A DNA stretch of 64,000 bases from CAYOWQ01 sp964407695 (GTDB lineage Bacteria > Planctomycetota > Phycisphaerae > Phycisphaerales > SM1A02): the NCBI GenBank assembly GCA_964407695.1, contig CAYOWQ010000011.1, forward strand, positions 67,942-131,941, in the 5' to 3' direction. How positions within the stretch are numbered: position 1 is the stretch's first letter; every line of letters starts with the position of its first letter. Under the pieces are notes generated by a model. That model searched no databases. It was not told where the DNA came from and was given only the letters and a program-made list of their open reading frames with translations. Below, piece after piece: positions 34,616 through 43,816 of the stretch. A program made the position numbers and the translations under genes.

Positions 34616-35959
34616 TCATGCCTTTTCGGCCATTGGCAGCCCATCAGTGAACTTGATCCTTCGCCGGCACTCCTCAAGCATTTCCTTCAACAGTTCGTCG
34701 GGATACAACGGAAACGCCCAGGTTCGACGCATGATGATCGGACGCTGAGCCGCCTGCCTTCTTGCGGCGGCGGTTTGCCGTTTCAGGAGTTCAAGTTGAT
34801 CAGGGCGCTGCACGCGCAGATTCTGAAGTGTTTCATGCAACTGCCGATAGGCAGCCCGCCGACCTGCCGACCCTCGGGTGGCATTGTTCACCAGAGCCAG
34901 GGATGCCGACTTCCTCGGTCCGGGGTGTTGAGGCTCAAACTCGGGATCATGAAAGAACTTCCGCTCCTGAACCAGTGCGTCGTGAACATCAACCAAGTCT
35001 TCGTTGTTCTCCGGAAATGGAAGTCTGACCGTCCCGGTTGCCATCGCCATCGGTTGTACCGGACGTCTGAGCCAGGATTCAATCCAGAACTCCATGGCTC
35101 GGTCATAGGTATTCCCTCCCGTTCCGTGGATAAAGAGATCGCAAAGGGCAAGACGCAGGATGGCCGTAAGGGTCAAGGCTCGCGGAGCAAGCCGAATGCC
35201 CCCGGCCTCCGCCCGTTGCAGATCATCATCCCAGGCCTTGAGGCGACGACCATCCGGTTCGATTCTCCAAAGCGGTAATTCAATTCGATCATCAAGAATC
35301 CGCAGCGGTGTTCCCGCCTGCGGCACGCGCGAGATAGCGTCGTTGTAGGCAGCGGCGCAAGTCTGCGGATCGTCAGCCATCTCTTGGAGAAGGAACCGGC
35401 CGCAGTCTGTTTCAAGCAGGTCCGAGCCAGAGATCATGTGCCCCCTTCCGACGAGAGGCTCCATGAGATCACTTACGGCACAAGCAACCTGTTGAGCTGC
35501 GTTTTCGCTGGTCTGATGCCTTCTCAGGGCCGACTCGATCAGGTATGCCCCTGCTTTCGAAGATTCCAGGGCCGGTTGCCAGCTTCCAGGAATCGGCTCG
35601 GGCACGAACGGCTGTTGCCAGCCTGTCGGCACCTCTCGTGACGGCATCGTGAAGGAGTGTCTGACCAGGTGCAATCCGCCATCGTTGGATCGACCTGGAA
35701 GTTCCAGCAGGGCGAAGTCGTTGACATCCTGATCGACCACAAGATGAACAATGTCGCCGCCGACGGCGTCCGCAAGAACCCGAGCAACCATGTACTTGAC
35801 AAGAATCCCGGGATGCCAGACCGATGCCTGGTGGCCGGTAGCGATGATGGGCGCATGGGTGCTGAGCCCCAACGCCCGACGGGTTGGCATCCACTCCGCC
35901 GGTGGTCGGCCGAGAGCCGCTGGAAGCTCGAGATCGATCTCGATCGGCGTGCCGGTCAT
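34616..35959 (-). CDS. BshC-like protein of unknown substrate
   Basis: 447 residues, cytoplasmic. The N-terminal part has IIATGHQASVWHPGILVKYM, which resembles the GxQ...GP...K segment of BshC, the cysteine-adding enzyme of bacillithiol synthesis. It continues with HLVVDQDVNDFALLELPG (the D-x-N/D type segment). Its length is less than the roughly 540 of BshC and the C-terminal coiled coil is short. No bshA or bshB partner is close. The family assignment is moderate; the substrate is unknown. It lies 24 nt after the glycosyltransferase gene. Confidence 0.55.
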   Translation of the reverse strand: MTGTPIEIDLELPAALGRPPAEWMPTRRALGLSTHAPIIATGHQASVWHPGILVKYMVARVLADAVGGDIVHLVVDQDVNDFALLELPGRSNDGGLHLVRHSFTMPSREVPTGWQQPFVPEPIPGSWQPALESSKAGAYLIESALRRHQTSENAAQQVACAVSDLMEPLVGRGHMISGSDLLETDCGRFLLQEMADDPQTCAAAYNDAISRVPQAGTPLRILDDRIELPLWRIEPDGRRLKAWDDDLQRAEAGGIRLAPRALTLTAILRLALCDLFIHGTGGNTYDRAMEFWIESWLRRPVQPMAMATGTVRLPFPENNEDLVDVHDALVQERKFFHDPEFEPQHPGPRKSASLALVNNATRGSAGRRAAYRQLHETLQNLRVQRPDQLELLKRQTAAARRQAAQRPIIMRRTWAFPLYPDELLKEMLEECRRRIKFTDGLPMAEKA

Positions 35960-35983
35960 GGAAGTCTGTAAGAGCCGACGAGG

Positions 35984-36799
35984 TCAGATGCAGCAGCCCA
36001 ATGCTTGGCCTTCATGTGATGCGAGCAGACCTGCCGATGCACCTGTTGGAAGCCGGTCAGCCCAACGCGAAACTTCACGATGAAGCGTTGCGCGATACGT
36101 CGTCAGACGCGTTTCAGGATCGTTCAGCGGGCCACCAAAGGTCCTGGTCGGGTCGTTATAGATCAGGCGAATCGAGATCTCGCGAATTCGAAGCTGATGG
36201 GCCGCTGCCTGGACCCAGAATTGCATCGGAAAATCGTATCCATCGACGCTGAGTCTGAGTCGCTCGATCGCGGCAACCCGGTAGGCCTTGAAGCCGCAGA
36301 AACTGTCGGTGAGCCGCAGGTGAAGCCGCTCGTTGATTTCCTTGGTGATCAGCTCATTGATGGTTCGGCGATCCGCCGGGGGCGCGTGTCCGTTGTTGGC
36401 AATATTGAGATATCGCGAACCTGAAATCACATCCGCATCGTCCTCGCGAATGGCTGCGACGAAATCCGGGATGGATTCCGGTTCATGCTGCTCATCACAA
36501 TCCATGGTGATCAGCCACTCGAAGCTGTCGAATGCCGCCCAGCGCATCATGTCCTGCATCGATCGACCATAGCCGCGATTCTCGGCATGACGAATGACTT
36601 CAACGGGTTGCCGAGCCAACTCCATCGGCGTGGAGTCCGTCGAGCCGTCATCAATCACCAGGATGTGCCTGGCGTACCGGCGGACCTCCGTCAACACCTT
36701 CTCGACATATCGAGATTCGTTGTAGACCGGAATGGCGAGAAGAATGCTGGGACGAGGGCAGGTGCGGCCGGGCCGGCAGTTGGGATGCTCAGAGGACAT
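35984..36799 (-). CDS. family 2 glycosyltransferase (DPM1/GtrB-like)
   Basis: 271 residues with no membrane segments. It has the GT-A signature LLAIPVYNESRYVEKVL, ILVIDDGSTDST, HAENRGYGRSM, the DxD-like MDCDEQHEPE, ISGSRYL, and LTDSFCGFKAYRVAAIERL, which is typical for polyprenyl-phosphate mannose/glucose transferases. It probably transfers a sugar from a nucleotide to a lipid carrier. ATG 36799 is preferred to the earlier frame start at 36826. Confidence 0.85.
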   Translation of the reverse strand: MSSEHPNCRPGRTCPRPSILLAIPVYNESRYVEKVLTEVRRYARHILVIDDGSTDSTPMELARQPVEVIRHAENRGYGRSMQDMMRWAAFDSFEWLITMDCDEQHEPESIPDFVAAIREDDADVISGSRYLNIANNGHAPPADRRTINELITKEINERLHLRLTDSFCGFKAYRVAAIERLRLSVDGYDFPMQFWVQAAAHQLRIREISIRLIYNDPTRTFGGPLNDPETRLTTYRATLHREVSRWADRLPTGASAGLLASHEGQALGCCI

Positions 36800-36805
36800 C
36801 AGCCG

Positions 36806-36811
36806 AGTGTA
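36806..36811 (-). promoter_or_regulatory. candidate -10 element, leaderless start
   Basis: TACACT lies 6 nt before ATG 36799 on the minus strand. No ribosome-binding site is visible in the 6-nt spacer. Confidence 0.35.
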
Positions 36812-36844
36812 GGATCGCTGCCTCAACCCAAGGTGTGAATTGAA

Positions 36845-37603
36845 TCAATCCCCGTCGGGCGAATGACTGGGGATCAACTCCAGGGTCTGACCGTCATTTC
36901 GTGGCAGGAACCCAATCATGATCTTCTCCGTCCAGACCTCGCGGCGAATGCCGACCCCCGGCTCGACGTAGAGCGTGGATCGCTTCACCGCCTTGGCAAT
37001 GCCCAAGTCAGACCGAAACTCAATTTCGATCTTGGCGGTGTCGTGAGGCCCGGTCGAATCGTGGATTCGAACACTGCCGACGTGGCGGATCTCGCGGGTG
37101 CATGTTCCTCGGGCCTTCACCAGCGATCGGTTCTTCGCATCAACGACATGCATCTTTGACTCGCTGGTCATCACCGTGTCTGGACCGATGGTCGCGGGAA
37201 ATACTGCCAATGGCGGATCGAAGATGGCGATGGCGTTGTCTCGATAAGTCAGTACCGCATGAAGAAGCACATCACCGGAGGCTGAGAATGACACATACTG
37301 GGTACGTCGATCCGGCTCGACTTCCTTGCGATCGGAAGCGAACTCCGTTGTTGGTTCGGTGGTCCGTCGAACCTGATCGCCGTCGGTTCCATCAAGGACA
37401 GTGAACACCTGTGTCTCACCCACAGGCCGAAGAATGTCCTCCCCACTGACGGTCACGACAGTGTCGATCGGCTCAAGCCGGGAAGGTGCCGCCGAGGTAG
37501 ATGCGGGATCGCCCGTCGAAGATGGTTGCCGCGAAGCGCAGCCGCACATCAAAACGACGATTCCATGTGCAATCAGCGTGGCCCGGCGAACCGTCAGATT
37601 CAT
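36845..37603 (-). CDS. predicted lipoprotein, unknown
   Basis: 252 residues. Signal with lipobox VLMCGC, then a Ser/Pro-rich linker and a beta-rich body (YVSFSASGDVLLHAVLTYRD, AIFDPPLAVFPATI, VEPGVGIRREVWTEK). No family is recognised. ATG 37603 overlaps the stop of the preceding gene (ATGA), so it is co-translated. It probably acts in the periplasm with the upstream secreted protein. Confidence 0.65.
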   Translation of the reverse strand: MNLTVRRATLIAHGIVVLMCGCASRQPSSTGDPASTSAAPSRLEPIDTVVTVSGEDILRPVGETQVFTVLDGTDGDQVRRTTEPTTEFASDRKEVEPDRRTQYVSFSASGDVLLHAVLTYRDNAIAIFDPPLAVFPATIGPDTVMTSESKMHVVDAKNRSLVKARGTCTREIRHVGSVRIHDSTGPHDTAKIEIEFRSDLGIAKAVKRSTLYVEPGVGIRREVWTEKIMIGFLPRNDGQTLELIPSHSPDGD

Positions 37604-39048
37604 CGCGATGGAAGCCCCTTCGAGATCCACAACCGCTCCAAGGCTCGAGGCTCGATTGGCTCGGTGATGGTGCCGTCGCCGTCGACACGTCGCAACCGCA
37701 TTCCCTGCGCATTGAAGATCTGGGTCATCTCCGGTGCATCGACCGTCGGTTGAGTAACCAACATCCAGACCGCCGGATCGGCCGGATCGGGCGACCAGCG
37801 ATCCAGGCGGAGCGACATCAGATTGTTCTTCGCGTCGAAGAAATAGAAGGAGTACTCCTGAGGCATCGGCGAATTCTTTGGAAGGAGTCGGCCCAAGAGA
37901 TACACCTCGACCTGGCTGAGGTAGGCATCGTCCGGCACGGGTTCTATCAGTGCCGCATCGTCATTCACCGCCGGTACATCCGCGTTGTTGACCACCGTCA
38001 GGGTCGGCCGGGGCTGCCCGGCAGACGGTTCCGATCTGACCCCAGTCTGCGCAAACGATCGGGAAATGCTTCCTTGAGTCTCCGTTGTCCGCGTGCTCCA
38101 TGCCTCCTGCACCCGGTCCCAGGACATCCAGAATCGGCTCAATACGTCAAATTTGTGCTTGGGGTCATCGTTCGACAGAATTCGTGCCTCAAGCTCGACC
38201 ATGATTCCGCTCTGTCGCTCAGCAGACCGGAAGTCCTCCGGGGCACGCCCGGACTCAACCTCGCCACGCAATGCCTCAAAACACCGCATCGACAGGTAAC
38301 CGATCTCCTTCTCGTTCGACGGGTCGCCGGCGCTGCCTTTTCGATAGATCCGATAGAGCTGTTTCGCATGCAGGCACGATTCAAGTCGCTCCGGAGTAAT
38401 CGACTTGACGAACTCGCGGCCATTGGCCAGCCGGAATTCGAGAACTCGCTTGAGGTCGTCGACATCTGATACTTGGACGGTCTGAAACGCGAGGTCAAAT
38501 GTCCTTTGCATCTCCTCCCAGAAGGTGTCGACGGTCATGATGGCGATGACAACAAATCGCTTGTCCCCGCTGGGAAGCATGAGCCACCCGGTGATCGAAG
38601 CTCGCTTGTCAGCCGACCCGAGAATGGGCGGTTGTTCGATGGCCAGGAAGTGCCCCTGGAGCCCGCCGTATCGGCGCGGCTCGTCAATGAGAACTTTGAA
38701 CGTCTGGCCGCTTCGGGAAAGCGCTTCGAGCTGAACTTTTGCCTGTTCGGTGGCCGAGATCCCCGGGCTCTCGGCAGCCTGCAGTTGAGCCCGCATGCGC
38801 CAACGTGCCGATTTCGGGTTATCGGACATTAGGAACGTGGTGCTTCCGTTCACCTTCTGCATGCTGACCTGGGCGCCCCTCGGTAGCCGCATCGTAAGTC
38901 CGAGGCTGTCGGCGGTCAGCGGAGGGTCGCCAAGAACCTGGTTTACCTCGGCTTGGGAAGAATTGGTCGCTCCCGTGACCTGCACCATCGCTCGAGTGCC
39001 CGACGCTACCAGGAGCATTCCTACCAGTGCGGCGATCGTTCGGTTCAT
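37600..39048 (-). CDS. secreted protein, unknown
   Basis: 482 residues. A signal peptide (IAALVGMLLVASGTRAM) is followed by a long periplasmic region: LTMRLPRGAQVSMQKV, ITGWLMLPSGDKRFVVIAIM and a C-terminal part with YSFYFFDAKNNLMSLRLD. No catalytic motif is seen. A strong Shine-Dalgarno AGGAG (39058-39062) lies 9 nt before ATG 39048. It is divergent from the S10 operon. Confidence 0.7.
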   Translation of the reverse strand: MNRTIAALVGMLLVASGTRAMVQVTGATNSSQAEVNQVLGDPPLTADSLGLTMRLPRGAQVSMQKVNGSTTFLMSDNPKSARWRMRAQLQAAESPGISATEQAKVQLEALSRSGQTFKVLIDEPRRYGGLQGHFLAIEQPPILGSADKRASITGWLMLPSGDKRFVVIAIMTVDTFWEEMQRTFDLAFQTVQVSDVDDLKRVLEFRLANGREFVKSITPERLESCLHAKQLYRIYRKGSAGDPSNEKEIGYLSMRCFEALRGEVESGRAPEDFRSAERQSGIMVELEARILSNDDPKHKFDVLSRFWMSWDRVQEAWSTRTTETQGSISRSFAQTGVRSEPSAGQPRPTLTVVNNADVPAVNDDAALIEPVPDDAYLSQVEVYLLGRLLPKNSPMPQEYSFYFFDAKNNLMSLRLDRWSPDPADPAVWMLVTQPTVDAPEMTQIFNAQGMRLRRVDGDGTITEPIEPRALERLWISKGLPSR

Positions 39049-39154
39049 CCGTGTTTTCTCCTGCGTTTATATTGGAATCGTATCGGTCTGGTGCGAAGCC
39101 CGCCGCGAATCCCCGAATTTGCCCACGTAACGCCAATCGGGGCTTCCCGCGTCG

Positions 39155-39182
39155 TTGACAGAAGTGGAGAGTTCGTTATTAT
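39155..39182 (+). promoter_or_regulatory. main promoter of the S10-spc-alpha superoperon
   Basis: A perfect -35 TTGACA (39155-39160), a 16-nt spacer and -10 TATTAT (39177-39182), about 120 nt before rpsJ. The predicted leader of roughly 114 nt has no obvious motif I can name. Confidence 0.75.
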
Positions 39183-39302
39183 TGCCGATTCGCACTTCCC
39201 GGCATATCCGTCCGGGCGGCGGCCACGGCACTAGGCCATGGCCGGTTTGATCGCATCGCAATGTCCTTCGATGTGAAGCTGGATGATTGAGGTTGACTGT
39301 AC

Positions 39303-39611
39303 ATGACAGGCGGCAAGATTCGAATTCGAATGGAAGCATACGACCACCAGGCGCTCGATTCGTCGGCGAAGGAAATCGTCGATCATGCCAAGCGTACGGG
39401 TGCCCGTGTCGCCGGGCCGATCCCTCTGCCGACGCGGCGAGAGATCTACACCGTCAACCGCAGTCCGTTCATTGATAAGAAATCCCGGGAACAATTCGAG
39501 ATCCGAACCCATAAGAGGATTATCGATATCACCGAGCCGAATGCTCGAACGGTTGAATCGCTCAATCGCCTCGTCGTTCCGGCCGGCGTGTTTGTCAAGA
39601 TCAAGGCGTAG
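39303..39611 (+). CDS. rpsJ: 30S ribosomal protein S10
   Basis: 102 residues, normal length. Landmarks are [40 protein letters not shown] and [15 protein letters not shown]. It is the first gene of the superoperon, and its transcript probably comes from the promoter at 39155. GAGG about 10 nt upstream is a weak ribosome-binding site. S10 also acts in transcription antitermination with NusB. A hairpin follows the stop. Confidence 0.97.
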   Translation: MTGGKIRIRMEAYDHQALDSSAKEIVDHAKRTGARVAGPIPLPTRREIYTVNRSPFIDKKSREQFEIRTHKRIIDITEPNARTVESLNRLVVPAGVFVKIKA

Positions 39612-39629
39612 CGTGCGCCAACGTTTAGT

Positions 39630-39665
39630 GCAGCCGACCCGAACCGGGCCGGCTGCGTGTGTTTT
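39630..39665 (+). terminator. hairpin between rpsJ and rplC, candidate attenuator
   Basis: Stem GCAGCCG/CGGCTGC with inner CCCG/CGGG, one A/C mismatch and a 3-nt loop, followed by GTGTGTTTTC. It has the shape of an intrinsic terminator but lies inside the operon. rplC ATG is 72 nt further. Confidence 0.55.
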
Positions 39666-39736
39666 CGGAATCCCCGTCATGTCGGATCGGTCGTCGAGAC
39701 CGGCCAACCTCTGACGATCCTTGAGACGAGATTGCC

Positions 39737-40426
39737 ATGCCCGTTGCACTGCTCGGAAAAAAGATCGGAATGACCCGGTACTTCACCGAAGAGGGAAGAA
39801 ATATCCCCGTGACGGTGATTCAGGCGGGTCCCTGCGCGGTGACGCAGGTGAAAACCAGCGAGCACGACGGCTACAGCGCGGTGCAGATCTCGTTTGAGGA
39901 TATCAAGCCACGACGGAGTTCCATGGCCCTGATTGCCCACGACGGCAAGGCCGGCGTGACTCCCAAGCGACATCACCGCGAGTTCCGGGCGAAGGATGAC
40001 GGCGAAGCGACCGGTTTCACGCCGGGACAGACGCTCACCGTGGCCGACCTCGAGGCCGTCAAATTCGTTGATATCACCGGTGTCAGCAAGGGCAAAGGCT
40101 TCCAGGGCGTGATGAAGCGACACAACTTTGCCGGCATGGAAGCCAGCCACGGATGCGAACGCATGCACCGCCACGGCGGCGCCATCGGCTCGCACGCGAC
40201 CGACCGCGGTCACGGCGCCAAGATCAAGAAGGGCAAGCGAATGCCCGGCCGCATGGGTGGCGACCGTGTCACCGTGCGCAGCCTTGATGTGATTTCGATC
40301 GATCCGGACAAGAATCTTCTGCTCGTCAAGGGCCCGGTACCGGGTGCCAACGACGCGCTTCTGTACATTCGGCCGGCAGTCCGGCTTTATAAAGGAAAGG
40401 CACATAAGCAGGCCGGCAAGGCGTGA
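39737..40426 (+). CDS. rplC: 50S ribosomal protein L3
   Basis: 229 residues, about 20 longer than the usual form. ALLGKKIGMTRYF opens it and the central SKGKGFQGVMKRHNF block with GSHATDRG matches L3. It is an early assembly protein. GAGA upstream is only a weak ribosome-binding site. The gene is followed by a 163-nt gap before rplD. Confidence 0.96.
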   Translation: MPVALLGKKIGMTRYFTEEGRNIPVTVIQAGPCAVTQVKTSEHDGYSAVQISFEDIKPRRSSMALIAHDGKAGVTPKRHHREFRAKDDGEATGFTPGQTLTVADLEAVKFVDITGVSKGKGFQGVMKRHNFAGMEASHGCERMHRHGGAIGSHATDRGHGAKIKKGKRMPGRMGGDRVTVRSLDVISIDPDKNLLLVKGPVPGANDALLYIRPAVRLYKGKAHKQAGKA

Positions 40427-40589
40427 ATGCCGACCTGACCGCGAAGGCCCGACGCGAGCGATCGCAGGGAACCACGCGGTGACGACAAGTCACGAACCGA
40501 GTCAAGATTCCTGCCCTGCGGCGCGTCGTGATTGCCGCAGTGGAGGATGAGGCGAAACAGGAAGGCAATCCGTCTTCCAGGTCACTCCC

Positions 40590-41240
40590 ATGATTGAACT
40601 GCCGATTTTCAATATCAAAGGTAAGCAGGTCGAGACCCTTTCCATCGATGAAGGAGATCTCGGCACCGAGGTGCGTCCAGCGCTGCTCAAGCAGGCGTAT
40701 GTGATGTTCCACGCGAATCAACGCCAGGGCTCCGCTCGCACCAAATCCAAGGCCATGGTCGAGGGCTCCACGCGAAAACTCTTCAAGCAGAAGGGTACCG
40801 GCGGTGCCCGTCGCGGCCAGGTCCGCACCAACGTCATGAAGGGTGGCGGCCGTGCGTTTGCAAAGACGCGAGAGCGAGAGGCATTCCATCAGGAAATGCC
40901 CAAGAAGATGCGTCGACTCGCCAATCGCAACGCTCTATTGGCCAAGCTGGTCGATTCAGAGGTCAAGTGCGTCGATTCCATCAGTTTCGACTCACCGAAG
41001 ACCAAGAATTTTTCCTCGCTGCTCAAAGCGCTTGGAATCGATCGAACCTGCCTCGTCGCACTTGGCGGCTCCAACGTGAACGCATTCCTGTCCGCTCGAA
41101 ACATTGAGGGCGTAAGCGTCACGCGAGTGCAGCAGCTCAATGCATTCGATCTGCTCAATCATCGCTATCTCGTCGTAGACAAGGCTTCGCTGCAGGCCTT
41201 TCTCTCCGGAACATCGAGTGATGAGAAGGAGGCATCCTGA
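40590..41240 (+). CDS. rplD: 50S ribosomal protein L4
   Basis: 216 residues. It has the L4 loop FKQKGTGGARRGQVRTNVMK and GGGRAFAKTRE. In other bacteria L4 can repress the S10 operon; whether it does so here is not visible in sequence. Its stop overlaps rplW by one base (TGATG). Confidence 0.95.
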   Translation: MIELPIFNIKGKQVETLSIDEGDLGTEVRPALLKQAYVMFHANQRQGSARTKSKAMVEGSTRKLFKQKGTGGARRGQVRTNVMKGGGRAFAKTREREAFHQEMPKKMRRLANRNALLAKLVDSEVKCVDSISFDSPKTKNFSSLLKALGIDRTCLVALGGSNVNAFLSARNIEGVSVTRVQQLNAFDLLNHRYLVVDKASLQAFLSGTSSDEKEAS

Positions 41241-41518
41241 TGGATTCATCAACCGTCATCAAGAAGCCGCTGGTGACCGAAAAGGCCACCTGGGGTTCGT
41301 CCGAACTTAATCACTATGCGTTTCAGGTTGACACCCGTGCGACCAAGACGCAGATCAAGAGCGCCGTCGAAGACCTCTACAAGGTTCGCGTCGTCGGCGT
41401 GAACACACAGACCCGGAAGGGTCGAGCTCGCGCCTTCAAATACGGACGCGTCCTGCTGCCGACCATTAAACGGGCGATCGTCAAGATTCATCCGGAGGAC
41501 AAGATCGACCTGTTCTGA
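41240..41518 (+). CDS. rplW: 50S ribosomal protein L23
   Basis: 92 residues with KKPLVTEKAT, YAFQVDTRATKTQIKSAVE and VVGVNTQTRKGRARAF. It sits at the tunnel exit and binds chaperones and the signal recognition particle. Overlaps the rplD stop. Confidence 0.95.
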   Translation: MDSSTVIKKPLVTEKATWGSSELNHYAFQVDTRATKTQIKSAVEDLYKVRVVGVNTQTRKGRARAFKYGRVLLPTIKRAIVKIHPEDKIDLF

Positions 41519-41544
41519 TCCGGTCAGCGCCACGAGAGTTCACT

Positions 41545-42399
41545 ATGCCGATTCGCACATACAAACCAACGACAGCCGGCCGGCGCAATGCATCGGTTAA
41601 CATGCATGCCGAGGTCACGAAGAAGAAGCCGGAAAAGACGCTGCTCAAGCCATTGCACCGCACCGGCGCCCGAAACGTGCAGGGAAAGCTTACCGTGATC
41701 GGGCGTGGCGGTGGTCACAAGCGTCGCTACCGCGTTATTGATTTCAAGCGAACCAAGGACAACATGCCGGCAACCATTGTCGGCATCGAATACGACCCCA
41801 ATCGCTCCTGCCACATTGCCCTCGTGAAATACGACGATGGCGAACTCCGGTACATCATCGCCTCTCGCGGCATGAAAGACGGCGATACCGTCATGAGCTC
41901 TGACAATTCTCTCGAGCCCAACGAGGGAAACTGCATGCCGCTCAAGCACATGCCGACAGGCTTGATGGTGCACAACATCGAGATGGAGCCGGGTAAGGGT
42001 GGCGCACTGTGCCGAAGCGCCGGCTCGGGCGCCCGACTGAGCAACAAGGAAGGCCGCTGGGCGACCTTGGTGCTTCCATCCGGGGAAATCCGCCAGGTCT
42101 CCATGGAGTGCCGGGCGACGGTCGGCCAGGTTGGGAATCTCGATCACTCGTTGGTCGTGCTTGGCAAGGCCGGGCGTGCCCGCTGGAAGGGTCGTCGGCC
42201 TCATACTCGCGGCGTCGCCATGAGCCACCATTGCCATCCGCACGGCGGCGGCGAAGGCCGGTCCAAGGGCGGTCAGGAGCCGTCCAACGCTTCGGGCACG
42301 CAATCCAAGGGCGGTCGCACGCGACGGTACGGCAAGTCCAGCGACAATCTCATTCTTCGTCGTCGTCGGTCGGTTCGTTACGGCCAACTCAAGCTTTGA
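41545..42399 (+). CDS. rplB: 50S ribosomal protein L2
   Basis: 284 residues, normal length. It has GRGGGHKRRYRVIDFKR, AGSGARLSNKEGRWATLVLP and the conserved C-terminal block VAMSHHCHPHGGGEGR with the peptidyl-transferase-region His residues. It is required for peptide bond formation. Confidence 0.97.
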   Translation: MPIRTYKPTTAGRRNASVNMHAEVTKKKPEKTLLKPLHRTGARNVQGKLTVIGRGGGHKRRYRVIDFKRTKDNMPATIVGIEYDPNRSCHIALVKYDDGELRYIIASRGMKDGDTVMSSDNSLEPNEGNCMPLKHMPTGLMVHNIEMEPGKGGALCRSAGSGARLSNKEGRWATLVLPSGEIRQVSMECRATVGQVGNLDHSLVVLGKAGRARWKGRRPHTRGVAMSHHCHPHGGGEGRSKGGQEPSNASGTQSKGGRTRRYGKSSDNLILRRRRSVRYGQLKL

Positions 42400-42422
42400 T
42401 GTCCTGATCACCCGAGACCACT

Positions 42423-42713
42423 ATGTCACGTTCATCCAAGAAAGGTCCGCACGTCGACGAAAAGCTCTACCGCAAGGTGGAGAAAATGTCCGCCAGCACG
42501 CGCAAGCAGCCCATCAAGACCTGGGCTCGGGCATGCACCATCGTTCCGGAATTCGTCGGCTACACGTTCCAGGTTCACAACGGCCGTTATTTCATCGATG
42601 TGTTCTGCACCGAAGATATGGTCGGCCACAAGCTTGGTGAGTTCAGCATCACCAGAACGTTCAAGGGCCATACCAACAAGAAGGAAGGTCTCGCGACGGG
42701 CGAGGCAGGCTAA
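42423..42713 (+). CDS. rpsS: 30S ribosomal protein S19
   Basis: 96 residues. It has [52 protein letters not shown] block and GHTNKK. It binds the head of the small subunit near helix 42. Positioned 23 nt after rplB. Confidence 0.95.
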   Translation: MSRSSKKGPHVDEKLYRKVEKMSASTRKQPIKTWARACTIVPEFVGYTFQVHNGRYFIDVFCTEDMVGHKLGEFSITRTFKGHTNKKEGLATGEAG

Positions 42714-42743
42714 ATTCGCGACCCATCGCGCACACGAACAGTC

Positions 42744-43076
42744 ATGAGCTACAACGCATCCCATCGATTTGCTCGCATCGCCCCCCGCAAAGCGCGGTTG
42801 GTGGCCGACATGATTCGCGGCCTTCCCATTGACCGGGCCATGACCGCTCTCGACTTCTCGAAGAAGCGTGCAGCCTGGTACCTCCGGTCGGTGCTCAAGA
42901 GCGCCATTGCCAATGCGGAGGAGAAGGACGCGGACGTCGCCTCTCTGTATGTCAGTGAATCACGAGTCGATGAAGGCCCAACCATCAAGCGGTTCGAACA
43001 GAAAGATCGCGGCCGGGCCTACAAGATCATGAAGCGTACCAGTCACTTACACATCGTCCTCGACGAGAAAGCCTGA
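42744..43076 (+). CDS. rplV: 50S ribosomal protein L22
   Basis: 110 residues. RIAPRKARLVADMIRG opens it and the extended loop has FEQKDRGRAYKIMKRTSHL. It contacts the exit tunnel. There is no visible ribosome-binding site before ATG 42744. Confidence 0.95.
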   Translation: MSYNASHRFARIAPRKARLVADMIRGLPIDRAMTALDFSKKRAAWYLRSVLKSAIANAEEKDADVASLYVSESRVDEGPTIKRFEQKDRGRAYKIMKRTSHLHIVLDEKA

Positions 43077-43089
43077 GACACAGAACACC

Positions 43090-43794
43090 ATGGGACAGAA
43101 AACCCATCCATTTGGTTTCCGAGTCGGCGTCACCGAGGCTCATAAGTCTCGCTGGTTCGCCCCCAAAGCACTGTTCGGCGAACTGCTTGTGGAGGATTAC
43201 AAGATCCGCAAGTATGTCGACAAGCGACTCAATCGAACACCGCCCTTTGCCGCGGTGTCCGACATCTTGATTGAGCGAACTCGCGAGGAGCTGACGGTCA
43301 TTGTGAAGACCGCCCGTCCGGGACTTGTCGTCGGACCGAAGGGGCAGGAGGTTGAGCGCCTGACTGCCGACCTGCAGGCCCTCACCGGCCGCAAGGTGCA
43401 GATCAAGATCATCGAAATCAAGAATCCCGACACTGAGGCCAAGCTCATCGCCGAGACCATCGCGGAGCAGTTGAAGAAGCGGGCCAACTTCCGTCGCGTG
43501 CTCAAGCAGCGATGCGAGGCCGCGATGCAGAACGGCGCCAAGGGCGTTCGCATTCTTCTGTCAGGCCGTCTCGGGGGCGCTGAAATGTCCCGTCGGCTTG
43601 ATACTCGTCTCGGCTCGATTCCGCTTTCGACGCTGCAGGCCAACGTGGACTATGCCTTCGCCGAAAGCTTTACGACCTATGGCGCAATCGGAGTCAAGGT
43701 CTGGATTTTCAAGGGAATGTTCACCGAAGGTCAGGCCGACGAGACCGAGTCGGGCGCTGCCGGCGGGCGAGCTCGCGCTCGAGGTCGTCGCTGA
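43090..43794 (+). CDS. rpsC: 30S ribosomal protein S3
   Basis: 234 residues. GQKTHPFGFRVGVTEAHKSR, a KH domain around VGPKGQEVERLTADLQAL and the SGRLGGAEMSR motif are present. A Gly/Arg-rich tail ends it. S3 binds mRNA at the entry channel. Confidence 0.96.
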   Translation: MGQKTHPFGFRVGVTEAHKSRWFAPKALFGELLVEDYKIRKYVDKRLNRTPPFAAVSDILIERTREELTVIVKTARPGLVVGPKGQEVERLTADLQALTGRKVQIKIIEIKNPDTEAKLIAETIAEQLKKRANFRRVLKQRCEAAMQNGAKGVRILLSGRLGGAEMSRRLDTRLGSIPLSTLQANVDYAFAESFTTYGAIGVKVWIFKGMFTEGQADETESGAAGGRARARGRR

Positions 43795-43816
43795 TTGACC
43801 CACAGGATTTAGTGCC

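Noticed and set aside
37501..38469. 322-codon plus-strand open frame.
   Set aside because: It lies fully antisense to two minus-strand genes with a signal peptide, Shine-Dalgarno and ATGA coupling. The composition is that of a shadow frame.
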